Source: an uncultured Altererythrobacter sp. (GTDB lineage: Bacteria > Pseudomonadota > Alphaproteobacteria > Sphingomonadales > Sphingomonadaceae). From it: a DNA stretch of 12,477 nucleotides. Shown piece after piece: positions 1-6,472 of the stretch. Positions within the stretch are counted from its first letter, which is position 1; each line of letters starts with the position of its first letter. The notes beneath the pieces are model-generated. The model did no database searches and was not told where the DNA came from. It saw only the letters and a program-made list of their open reading frames with translations. Location: positions 1 to 12,477 of the forward strand of contig CALLIO010000343.1 in assembly GCA_938009055.1 (NCBI GenBank). Reading direction: 5' to 3'. The position numbers were made by a program, and so were the translations under genes.

Positions 1-1
1 T

Positions 2-397
2 GTTGCGACGGTTGGCAACGACTTTGCCATTCCAGGGAATTTGGTCGAATACACAATCTCGGTGAACAACACCGGCGGCACTGCGGACACGGGCTCGATA
101 GTGATTGTCGATCCCATCCCCTCTGACCTGATCATGTTCACAGGCGATTTTGATGGTTCAGGAAACTCTGTCCAATTTGTGGATTCGAGCACGCCGGCAT
201 CGGGCCTAAGCTGCTGCACGGCGGCCAATATCGAATATTCCAATTCGGCCGCGGCCCCGCCGGTCTTCGGATATGTCCCGCTATCCGACTATGACCCTGC
301 CGTCACATTCTTGAGGATCACGCCCAGCGGCACCTTGCGCGATGCGCAGAGCGATCCGGTTGATGTTGATTTTCTTTTCAGAGCAATGATCAAATAG
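2..397 (+). CDS. C-terminal end of a DUF11-like repeat-domain surface or secreted protein (5' partial)
   Basis: The reading frame is open from base 2, so the gene begins outside the window; the first in-window TTG (41) is not its start. About 131 residues are visible, ending at TAG 395-397. The stretch VEYTISVNNTGGTADTGSIV followed by an 'IVDPIPSDL' segment is typical of DUF11/'conserved repeat' domains, Ig-like beta-sandwich modules found in tandem in large bacterial surface and secreted proteins. After it comes a Ser/Gly/Asn-rich segment with two adjacent cysteines and a short charged tail ending RAMIK. There is no transmembrane anchor, LPXTG or PEP-CTERM signal at the end, so any anchoring element would have to lie upstream. 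Substrate and role are unknown. It runs towards the minus-strand PEPxxWA protein and is separated from it by about 200 bp. The domain call rests on motif resemblance only. Confidence 0.62.
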   Translation, partial: VATVGNDFAIPGNLVEYTISVNNTGGTADTGSIVIVDPIPSDLIMFTGDFDGSGNSVQFVDSSTPASGLSCCTAANIEYSNSAAAPPVFGYVPLSDYDPAVTFLRITPSGTLRDAQSDPVDVDFLFRAMIK

Positions 398-427
398 CGC
401 TTTGGCGTGTGAGCATGTCCTCTTGCC

Positions 428-496
428 CCCAAAGCAGCACACTGCCGCAAGTCACCCAGTTTGATGCTTGCCCTTGCAAGGGCGTGAGGCTTTGGG
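428..496. other. Nested inverted repeats downstream of the DUF11-like gene
   Basis: CCCAAAGC (428-435) and GCTTTGGG (489-496) are perfect 8-bp inverted arms. They enclose a GCAG-CACA-CTGC hairpin (434-445, sharing a base pair's worth of sequence with the outer arm) and a perfect 14-bp palindrome GCCCTTGCAAGGGC (470-483). The arrangement could fold as a closed multi-branch structure in the 3' UTR of the upstream gene. No T-run follows on the plus strand, so it is not a standard intrinsic terminator. It could instead be an intergenic repeat relic. Confidence 0.35.
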
Positions 497-541
497 TTGT
501 CCGCCAGTGGGGGGGTGAAAGCGGGCGTAGTCTTGGACAAG

Positions 542-576
542 AAAAAGCCCCGCCAGATTGCTCGAACGGGGCCTTT
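542..576 (-). terminator. Rho-independent terminator of the PEPxxWA-CTERM gene
   Basis: Arms GCCCCG (547-552) and CGGGGC (567-572) form a GC-rich stem. On the minus strand it is followed directly by a run of five T (complement of 542-546). It lies about 25 bp past the TAA at 598, where an intrinsic terminator is expected. The loop is rather long at 14 nt. Confidence 0.72.
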
Positions 577-597
577 GGTTGTGTTGTGCGTTCAGTA

Positions 598-1125
598 TTA
601 GGCGTAGCTGACTTTGACTCTAGCCTTTTTAGAGCGGCGCATGCTGGCCCCGATGGCACCAAAGCCAAGGATCATCAGCGCCCAAGTGCCCGGCTCGGGA
701 ACAGCCGAAGTTACATTGCTGATGGTGAGTGTGCCTGCAGCTGGTCTCCCAAAGCGAACCGTCAGGTCAAACATGCCGGTGAGGAATGTCGGATCGGCGG
801 TGGTGCCGGTAAACAGCTGTGGGCCACTAGTTGCCGCGATGTGGTCGAAATTGGAGTCAAAAGCGGTAAAGCCGCCTTCAATTCTAGTAGCCGCGAAACT
901 CAGCCGATGGATAACGAAATCTCCGCCAGCATTGGTTGCGGCAACATTGTCAACTTGAAAAACGAGCTCATTGAAACCACTCAGCGTTGGATCGCCATCC
1001 AGATTAAAGCTGAAGCTATTAGCAGGATCGACTGCTACAAAATCGAATATCAGCTCAGCAGCAGAGGCTGAACTTGCGCTCATGAGAGCTGCACAACTGG
1101 CGGCAGTCAGTAGTATTCTCTTCAT
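598..1125 (-). CDS. Secreted PEPxxWA-CTERM sorting-domain protein
   Basis: A 175-residue exported protein. Residues 1-23 are a clear signal peptide (MKRILL, hydrophobic core, ASSASA before a predicted cleavage near residue 22). The middle (about 25-140) is a beta-rich, Asn/Asp/Thr-rich domain that I do not recognise. The end is a textbook PEPxxWA-CTERM tripartite signal: PEPGTWA at 143-149, a hydrophobic helix (150-161) and a basic cluster RRSKK (163-167). In sphingomonads such signals are processed by an exosortase and target proteins to the cell surface or extracellular matrix; no exosortase lies in this window. The frame extends 10 codons further upstream, but the ATG at 1125 is preferred because it begins the signal peptide and has AGAGGGA just upstream. 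It is a single gene with its own terminator. The function of the mature domain is unknown. Confidence 0.9.
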   Translation of the reverse strand: MKRILLTAASCAALMSASSASAAELIFDFVAVDPANSFSFNLDGDPTLSGFNELVFQVDNVAATNAGGDFVIHRLSFAATRIEGGFTAFDSNFDHIAATSGPQLFTGTTADPTFLTGMFDLTVRFGRPAAGTLTISNVTSAVPEPGTWALMILGFGAIGASMRRSKKARVKVSYA

Positions 1126-1507
1126 CGGTCTTCCCTCTTTAAAGTGACCCAGCATTTTTGATGCAATGGTTGGTCGTCTTTATGAGTTAAGCCGCGCGCC
1201 CTGTTTTTATTAACTGCTCGCTCAACCCGTCCGGCCTAGGCCTTTCCCGAGAATTTATCCATCCATTTTTGAACTATTCCGATTTGGGACAGAATGCTCT
1301 CATGCTCCAACGCGCTAAAGAAGCGATGTTGGTCGCCACAACGCCCCCAACGGAACGAAACATGCATCGTCCGCAAATGGGTCGTTAGCGGAAGTCCGGC
1401 TTACAGCGATTCAATCGAACTAGCCGTCAGTCAGAAAATAGCATCACCCGATTTGCCGCTGAGAGGCCGTTTATGGGGGTGAAAGGGGACGTTCGATCTA
1501 CACACAA
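1126..1507. other. Gene-free stretch between the PEPxxWA gene and the DUF4287 gene
   Basis: No convincing coding frame is present; a 62-codon plus-strand frame (1294-1482) has no ribosome binding site and no recognisable protein character. The left part must hold the minus-strand promoter of the PEPxxWA gene, but no clear -35/-10 pair was seen. The right part holds copy 1 of the 35-bp dispersed repeat (1368-1402). Near 1474-1495 a sequence ending in AAAGGGGACGTTCG resembles a degenerate member of the same repeat style. No terminator could be identified for the DUF4287 gene that ends at 1508. Confidence 0.55.
1368..1402 (+). repeat. 35-bp dispersed repeat, copy 1
   Basis: It matches 9433-9467 at 33 of 35 positions in the same orientation; the shared core includes GGGTCGTTAGCGGAAGTCCG. 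Inside this copy, CGTCCGC (1368-1374) and GCGGAAG (1388-1394) can pair at 6 of 7 positions, giving a hairpin with a 13-nt loop. It is intergenic. The style resembles small GC-rich intergenic repeats seen in marine alphaproteobacteria, but I cannot name the family. Confidence 0.85.
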
Positions 1508-2053
1508 CTAGCCTGAACGCGAATAGGCCTCGCGCACCCAATCTTTGACCTCGGCGTCGAAGTCGTCCGAAATCTCAAGCCGAATGCGGTGGCTGCACAT
1601 AGCGTTATAGGCCTCCAATCGGCCTGTCGGTTCATCTCCTTTGAGAGCCACACCTAGGTCAATACGCTGTTTTGTAGCGGGAGTGATCAACGCGAATTGC
1701 TTCTTGCGTCGCAAACTTACGCTTGCCTTCTTCGGCGCAACCTCGACATCCGGACCGAGATCTTGGGCGAAAGCCAATATCTCTTCGTAGAGTGGTTTGA
1801 GGGGCTTTTTGGCCCCGGAATATTGTGCTGCTACCAGATCGACCTCTTCGCCTGTCTCCAGCGCTTTGGATGCGATCAGATTGGCGAAGCCGTGAGTGAC
1901 GCCGTACTCGCTCTTCAAAAGCTTCATTATTGCGCCATGTTTATCCAATCCGCTCTTTGAAATGATCGCAAGCCAATCGTCTAAAGGCTTGCCGGTCTTC
2001 TCCGGGATATTGGCGAGCATTGTCTCCAATTGGTCCTGCGGTGAACTTCCCAT
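1508..2053 (-). CDS. DUF4287/DUF5655 domain-containing protein
   Basis: A 181-residue soluble protein without signal peptide or membrane segment. Residues about 8-65 fit DUF4287, a small helical domain with the typical KTGKPLDDW start and a later HG/ASKAL segment. Residues about 80-180 fit DUF5655 (LYEEILAFA, then RRKKQFALITPATKQRIDLG, then a wi-AY-like end). The two domains are often fused and are commonly found beside SRPBCC/ArsR genes; the biochemical role is not known. The ATG at 2053 is well supported: GAGAGGAG lies six bases upstream and overlaps the stop codon of the preceding SRPBCC gene (12-bp gap), so the two are probably translationally coupled. It is the last gene of the ArsR unit. 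No intrinsic terminator was found after the TAG. Confidence 0.88.
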   Translation of the reverse strand: MGSSPQDQLETMLANIPEKTGKPLDDWLAIISKSGLDKHGAIMKLLKSEYGVTHGFANLIASKALETGEEVDLVAAQYSGAKKPLKPLYEEILAFAQDLGPDVEVAPKKASVSLRRKKQFALITPATKQRIDLGVALKGDEPTGRLEAYNAMCSHRIRLEISDDFDAEVKDWVREAYSRSG

Positions 2054-2065
2054 CTTGTACTCCTC

Positions 2066-2611
2066 TCAAAGCTTCTCAATCTGTCCGAAGGTCCAGTTCT
2101 CAGATCGGCTCACTTTTGGTGTGAATGGCTGGGCCAACCCAATCAGGCCAAGCAGGAAACGGGTGCCAAATGAGGGTCGGCCCTGCTCAACAACTTGTTT
2201 AAGTGTTTTGACGATGAAATTGCCGCCTTGAGCCATACCGCTTTCAGTCTTGGTGCCCACGGGCACATTGGTCGTGACGAGCGAGAAGCGCGTTCCGCCT
2301 TCGACCTTTTCCAGCTCGTAAGTGACGGTGCAGGCCGGGTCATCATGGCCGGTAAATTTGAAGGTGTGCGCGTAGCGGTTGGGTGGATCGAATTCTAGGA
2401 CGGTGCCCACCACGCTGCGGTATTTGCCATTGGTGGTTTCCATCGCGATCGGTGCGCCAACCATCAATTCGCCCGAAGTCTTGCACACCGAGCCAAAGAA
2501 GAAGGGCAGCAGCTCATCCGTTTTAACCAATTCGTTCCAGACCTTCTCGATCGGAGCTTCGATGAAGACCTCATAGACTGCCTTGTCGGCGATTGAACTG
2601 TCTCTGCTCAT
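2066..2611 (-). CDS. SRPBCC (START/AHSA1-like) family protein
   Basis: A 181-residue protein. Residues about 12-150 form an SRPBCC/AHSA1-type fold, a helix-grip barrel enclosing a hydrophobic cavity. Seen are the first strand with the family-typical IEAPIEKVWNEL, the GTVLEFDPPNRYAHTF segment and the EGGTRFSLVTT strand, followed by a long C-terminal helix (SGMAQGGNFIVKTLKQVVEQG). The extension beyond residue 150 (PSFGTRFLLGL...FTPKVSRSENW) is longer than in the shortest members but occurs in a known subgroup. Members bind hydrophobic small molecules or act as regulators; the ligand here is unknown. Its ATG overlaps the TGA of the ArsR gene by four bases (ATGA, 2608-2611), so translation is coupled to the repressor. 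The ArsR-SRPBCC pairing is very common, and the SRPBCC protein is often the regulated effector. Confidence 0.92.
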   Translation of the reverse strand: MSRDSSIADKAVYEVFIEAPIEKVWNELVKTDELLPFFFGSVCKTSGELMVGAPIAMETTNGKYRSVVGTVLEFDPPNRYAHTFKFTGHDDPACTVTYELEKVEGGTRFSLVTTNVPVGTKTESGMAQGGNFIVKTLKQVVEQGRPSFGTRFLLGLIGLAQPFTPKVSRSENWTFGQIEKL

Positions 2612-2955
2612 TGCGAATTCTCTTTTCTCGCCGCTGCCTCCGCGGCGCGTTTGATGAATGTCAGGCGGGAGGCAAAATGTGCGCTGTAAAGATCGCTCCA
2701 GCGCTCGTGGATTTGCTGGATTGGAACTGCGTTGAGGTAGAGCCTACGCGAACGTCCGTCTTTCTCGCTGATCACGAGTCCCGCCTGTTCGAGCACTTTT
2801 AGATGCTGCATAATGGCTATCCGGGTAACGTCGAAACTGCGGGCGAGTTCACCGACGGCCAACCCCGGCTTTGCCCGCAACTGATCGAGCATGGCGCGAC
2901 GGGTTTGGTGCGAAAGCGCCTGAAACACATCATCCATATCCGATTCGGTAATCAT
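2608..2955 (-). CDS. ArsR-family winged-helix transcriptional repressor
   Basis: A 115-residue DNA-binding regulator. Residues about 7-90 are a winged helix-turn-helix: FQALSHQTRRAMLDQL opens the domain, VGELARSFDVTRIAIMQHLK is the HTH with its recognition helix, and the wing is EKDGRSRRLYLN. There is not one cysteine, so the classical ArsR/SmtB metal site is absent; this fits the non-metal subgroup that sits next to SRPBCC genes. The start is uncertain. ATG at 2955 lies inside a 22-bp palindrome and has no ribosome binding site. ATG at 2937 (codon 7, MDDVFQAL) matches the usual family start but also has only a weak purine stretch upstream. With the predicted promoter at 2961-2990, the 2955 start would be almost leaderless. 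It probably represses its own operon (ArsR, SRPBCC, DUF4287). Confidence 0.93.
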   Translation of the reverse strand: MITESDMDDVFQALSHQTRRAMLDQLRAKPGLAVGELARSFDVTRIAIMQHLKVLEQAGLVISEKDGRSRRLYLNAVPIQQIHERWSDLYSAHFASRLTFIKRAAEAAARKENSQ

Positions 2956-2990
2956 GTAATTACATAATTACATGATGGGCTATCCGTCAA
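2953..2990 (-). promoter_or_regulatory. ArsR operator and promoter of the ArsR-SRPBCC-DUF4287 unit
   Basis: CATGTAATTA (2953-2962) and TAATTACATG (2965-2974) are perfect 10-bp inverted arms around a CA spacer. This is the size and AT-rich character expected of an ArsR-family operator. On the minus strand a good -35, TTGACG (2990-2985), is followed after 17-18 bp by TTATGT/TATGTA within the palindrome, a plausible if imperfect -10. Repressor bound here would cover the -10 and the start codon. The palindrome is seen directly; promoter and repressor binding are inferred. Confidence 0.75.
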
Positions 2991-3049
2991 GGATGTAAGT
3001 CTCGGCGAATGACTGGAACTGGGGGTGGAAACGGACCGACCGTTTACAG

Positions 3050-4306
3050 CTATCTCTTCGGCGAATATGCCGGCAATGCCTCAAGCAGTTCTCTGTCAAA
3101 AGGCTCTTCGGGGAACATCAGCGGGTAGTAGAACGCGCGCAATTCGCCGTGATATGCGCGCACGCTATCCTCGTACGCGATCATCGAAAGTGTATCGGTG
3201 TCGGCCAGTCTTTCGAAGCTGCGTTCAACAAGCGAGGGTGGCGAAAGAAGCGAGGCCAATGCGGCATCTTGATCGCGCTGCAGACGAGCAGCGCGATATT
3301 GCTGAACGAGTGGTTCGGCGGCTTGATCGCCGGCCTGTTGGAAAGCGTAATACCACTTCCACTCAAAACCCATCTCGCCAATCTCGGCGTGATCGCCATA
3401 TTCAGGGTGGCGTTCGACGAATGGCTCCATCGTAGCCACCTTGGGCAGATCCCACGCATCATTCACGGTTTCGCGCTGGAGCAAAAGGATTTCGCCGCCA
3501 TCTGGGACTGGATTGGCTGCCTCGATACTGGCTTTGGAAATGGCCGGAATGACAATTGCGAGAGCCAGCCATACGCCAACCAGAGAAGTCAGCAGAACCG
3601 ACGGCGATGCGTCGATCCGGCCTACCAGCTCAATGATAAGCCACCAGATCAGCAAAGAGCCGATCACGATCGCGCTAGCTTGTAATGTCATGCCAAAACC
3701 GGCGCCTTCGACAAATGCTCCGAGCCAAAGAGGAAGTAGCAACAGCAGCGCCAATGCTGCGACCCTGACAAGCGCGCGTGGCAGCCAAAGCGATCCTTTG
3801 GAGCCAGCAGTCGCAACCAGCAGATCGTGGCGTCGCATCATCCGCTCAGAAGCGCGAAGATCATACAGCAACAAAATGAGTAGCAGTGGGGCGACAGATG
3901 CTGCGAGGAAGGCAAAGTCAAACCGTCCGACAAGTCCAAAATCCGCATTGCGCGTGTCGGCCTCGTTAATCTGGCCTTCGAGCGCGAGCATTCGCACGCG
4001 ATGCTTCCACGATTTGCTATCGCGTTGCCCCAGCGCTGCAAATGCGAACTGCGAGGGTGGCGCATAGGTCAGGTGAAAAGCGTAATAAGCCGCGCTGCCC
4101 CAATCTTCGTGCCCAGCAAGCGCATTGGCGCGATCGGCTGCGTCCTCCTCGATCAATGTTGCAATGGTTTCGCGCTGTTCGCGCACCTCAGCTATTCCGA
4201 AAGACACCGCCACAATGGAAAGCAGGAAGGCCAGCGCGAGCCAGAACAATGCTCCGCGATCCCTTGCTAGGAATCGTGCTTCGCGGGTAATGCTTCTGAT
4301 CATCAC
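3050..4306 (-). CDS. ABC-2 type permease, DUF3526 family (second permease)
   Basis: A 418-residue inner-membrane protein. Predicted membrane helices are at about 20-38, 129-149, 178-198, 206-228 and 238-256. A large loop of about 90 residues lies between the first two (YYAFHLTYAPPSQFAFAALG), and a soluble C-terminal part (260-418) has the family-typical ending RAFYYPLMFPEEPFD. Unlike its partner it has no final hydrophobic helix; the sequence past the stop also encodes none in the other frames, so this is probably its normal form. It is expected to pair with the preceding permease and the ATPase as one ABC-2 transporter. The start is GTG at 4306, sharing GTGA with the stop of the preceding gene, or the adjacent ATG at 4303; either implies translational coupling. 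It is the last gene of the receptor/ABC operon. The transported substrate is unknown. Confidence 0.88.
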   Translation of the reverse strand: MMIRSITREARFLARDRGALFWLALAFLLSIVAVSFGIAEVREQRETIATLIEEDAADRANALAGHEDWGSAAYYAFHLTYAPPSQFAFAALGQRDSKSWKHRVRMLALEGQINEADTRNADFGLVGRFDFAFLAASVAPLLLILLLYDLRASERMMRRHDLLVATAGSKGSLWLPRALVRVAALALLLLLPLWLGAFVEGAGFGMTLQASAIVIGSLLIWWLIIELVGRIDASPSVLLTSLVGVWLALAIVIPAISKASIEAANPVPDGGEILLLQRETVNDAWDLPKVATMEPFVERHPEYGDHAEIGEMGFEWKWYYAFQQAGDQAAEPLVQQYRAARLQRDQDAALASLLSPPSLVERSFERLADTDTLSMIAYEDSVRAYHGELRAFYYPLMFPEEPFDRELLEALPAYSPKR

Positions 4307-5739
4307 ACGCGCACCTTGCGAGCCGCCAAAATCACAACACCGCTGGCAATAACGAGCCAGCCCAGCAGAATGAACAGCGAGGACGTGGCGCGTTGCAAGC
4401 GATCACCTGCGCTGTCAGCCTCGAACCGAAACTCGTCTAGAACGCGCCATGCTTTGGCGTTTACTCTGGCGGCTTGACCGGCAGCCTCGCCATTATTGCG
4501 GTTTATGTCGAGCGTGTAATCGAGCTCGTCGATATGCGCTTGATTGAGGCCTTGGACAAAGTCGAAGCGCAATTGCTCTGCCTCGCGCAAGAAGCGGTGA
4601 TGTGTCGCCAAATCCGTGCCGGCCAATGTCCGCGATGCAGAACTGATTGCAATTGTAGGTGAGGCGATGCCAAACAGGTTGAACATGTTCGACTGGCTTG
4701 CTTCCAGCTCCATCCGCTCCTCGGCATAAGAGTTCAGCAGATCGGTCAATTCCGCTTCGGAATAGGATGCAACTACTCCGCGCCAATTGATCGGCAATTC
4801 CTCTATCGTCTCGGCATCATATTGTTCGAGCACCTGCTTTTGGAGCAGCACAAATGCGGGGTCGGCTGCATTGTGCCCATCGCCCAGCTTGCGCTGTTCA
4901 GCCAGCATCGCCAGATCGCTCTCGATCTTGCCTGGCGCATCAATCGCTGCACTGCTGGCATCGATCGCAAAGCGCGGAACGATAAGCGCTGCGAACAGCC
5001 AAACAAAGATGAGTGCGCCCAATGATACGGCGCGCTGCGTAAGCAGTATTGAAGCGGCAAGAACAAGTGCGCCCCATATGCACAGATAGACAAAATACCC
5101 TGCGACTATTGATGCAGCCGCGATTGCACTTTCGCCAAGGGTCACCGAAAAAGCTGCGATAAAGACAAGAGGCAGCATGAAAATTGCTATCACGGCAATC
5201 AGAGCAAGGGCTTTGCCTGCAGCCAATTGGGTGCCCGATAGCCCTTGCGCAAGCAAGACTGCCAGCGTGCCGCTTTCCCTCTCGCGCAGAAACATTGCAT
5301 GGCCCAGAACGATCAGTAGGAGCGGCATGAGCAATTGATAGAGATTGGCGGGCGTTAGCGCAGCAAAGCCGCCCAAATCCGCAGCCGCCTTGGTGTCTGC
5401 AAACATCGCTGTGTTCTGCCGATGCCCTTCGAGAAAGATCGACTGTCCGGTTACCGCATCCACTCCCGGCTCAAAAACTGCCAGCGGCGGCGGAGGCCTA
5501 AAAGCGTAGTGCCCGTAGTGAACCATCCGGTGGGGATGGCGATCAGGCTGCGCAAAGAACGTCTCTTCAGCTGCTGATTGTTGCTCAACACGCTGTGATT
5601 GTTCGGCTGAGACCCGGTTGACAGTCAGCACGCTTGTTGCCGCGATCAAAACCGCGACGATCAGGGCTGCAAAAATAACGACACGCGATCGCAGCCAAAG
5701 CCGCCATTCCTCGCGCGCAATTCGCCAGCACAAACTCAT
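4303..5739 (-). CDS. ABC-2 type permease, DUF3526 family (first permease)
   Basis: A 478-residue inner-membrane protein. Predicted helices are at about 20-41, 131-150, 178-199, 207-230, 236-256 and a C-terminal one at about 453-473. A roughly 90-residue extracytoplasmic loop between helices 1 and 2 contains HPHRMVHYGHYAF (residues 68-80) with four histidines (68, 70, 74, 77), then a proline run. A long soluble region (260-450) follows helix 5. MFLRERESGTLAVLLA after helix 2 is the ABC-2/NosY-like coupling segment that contacts the ATPase. The family (DUF3526) normally occurs as two adjacent permeases with one ATPase, as here. ATG at 5739 overlaps the ATPase stop by four bases (ATGA). The family is uncharacterised for the most part; a link to metal handling is suggested by the Zur-like operator in front of the operon, not by proof. 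Confidence 0.9.
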   Translation of the reverse strand: MSLCWRIAREEWRLWLRSRVVIFAALIVAVLIAATSVLTVNRVSAEQSQRVEQQSAAEETFFAQPDRHPHRMVHYGHYAFRPPPPLAVFEPGVDAVTGQSIFLEGHRQNTAMFADTKAAADLGGFAALTPANLYQLLMPLLLIVLGHAMFLRERESGTLAVLLAQGLSGTQLAAGKALALIAVIAIFMLPLVFIAAFSVTLGESAIAAASIVAGYFVYLCIWGALVLAASILLTQRAVSLGALIFVWLFAALIVPRFAIDASSAAIDAPGKIESDLAMLAEQRKLGDGHNAADPAFVLLQKQVLEQYDAETIEELPINWRGVVASYSEAELTDLLNSYAEERMELEASQSNMFNLFGIASPTIAISSASRTLAGTDLATHHRFLREAEQLRFDFVQGLNQAHIDELDYTLDINRNNGEAAGQAARVNAKAWRVLDEFRFEADSAGDRLQRATSSLFILLGWLVIASGVVILAARKVRV

Positions 5740-6455
5740 GCGGTTTCGCGCTCCGCAAAGGCAGCATGCACGGTTTCGGTATCAATCCGCTTACCATTCT
5801 CAGCAGCGAAACTTCCCACCAATTTGCCGTGACGAAGCAGGCCAACCCGGTCGGCCACTTGGCAGGCACCATAAACGTCATGCGTCACCATCAGCACGGT
5901 TTGGCCGCCTTCAGCCAACGCCTTTACCAGATCATGAAATTCGTCGATTGCTACCGGATCGAGGCCCGAGGTCGGCTCGTCCAGCAGCAAGATCGGCGTT
6001 TCTCGAAGCAAGGCGAGCGCGATGGCTGTCTTTTGCCGCATGCCCTTGGAATAGGATTGCAAGCGGCGGGTGCGGGCTTCCTGTGGCAGCGCTACGCGGT
6101 CAAGCGCGGCATCAATCGCGACACGCCCCGCTGATTTCCCGGCCAGATCGAGGAAGTAATCGAGGTTCTCATAAGCGTTCAAATGGCCATAAAGCGACGT
6201 GGCTTCTGGCAGATAGGCGATGGCATCGCGAACAGTGGTGATGTCACTGTCAACGGATATGCCATTGACCAACACTTGCCCACCAGACGGCTCAAGAAAG
6301 CCAAGGAATGTGAGCAAAGTGCTCGACTTTCCAGCGCCGTTACCGCCGAGCAAGGCAAAGATTTCACCTGCCGCCACGGTGAAGGAAACGCCGTCTAGCA
6401 CGGTGTTCCCTTCGCGGATCAGCGACAGTTCTCGGGCCTCTAACGGTGCTGTCAT
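5736..6455 (-). CDS. ABC transporter ATP-binding protein (ABC-2/CcmA-like)
   Basis: A 239-residue nucleotide-binding subunit that powers the two downstream permeases. All core motifs are present: Walker A GGNGAGKSS (37-45), the YLPEATSLYGHL Q-loop region of the ABC-2 type (81-92), the signature SYSKGMRQK (134-142), Walker B ILLLDEP (155-161) with catalytic Glu160, the D-loop SGLDP and the switch histidine in VTHD (190-193). The frame is open 25 codons further upstream into the receptor gene, but ATG at 6455 is chosen: AAGGAAA lies six bases upstream and the protein then begins in the family-typical way. It starts 17 bp after the receptor stop and overlaps the first permease by four bases, so stoichiometric co-expression is likely. 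Confidence 0.95.
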   Translation of the reverse strand: MTAPLEARELSLIREGNTVLDGVSFTVAAGEIFALLGGNGAGKSSTLLTFLGFLEPSGGQVLVNGISVDSDITTVRDAIAYLPEATSLYGHLNAYENLDYFLDLAGKSAGRVAIDAALDRVALPQEARTRRLQSYSKGMRQKTAIALALLRETPILLLDEPTSGLDPVAIDEFHDLVKALAEGGQTVLMVTHDVYGACQVADRVGLLRHGKLVGSFAAENGKRIDTETVHAAFAERETA

Positions 6456-6472
6456 CGCGCTTTCCTTACCAT

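Noticed and set aside
409..1071. 220-codon plus-strand frame across the PEPxxWA gene
   Set aside because: Antisense to a gene with a clear signal peptide and C-terminal sorting signal; its product has no protein-like character, and it crosses the terminator.
1294..1482. 62-codon plus-strand frame in the left intergenic stretch
   Set aside because: No ribosome binding site, runs straight through the 35-bp repeat, and its composition is not protein-like.
3029..3045. Hairpin AAACGG-ACCGA-CCGTTT just past the second permease stop as an operon terminator
   Set aside because: Only six pairs with modest GC content and no T-run on the minus strand; too weak to call.
3149..4067. Overlapping plus-strand frames (3149-3685 and 3441-4067) opposite the second permease
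   Set aside because: Low-complexity Ser/Arg/Ala products typical of the complement of a GC-rich membrane protein gene.
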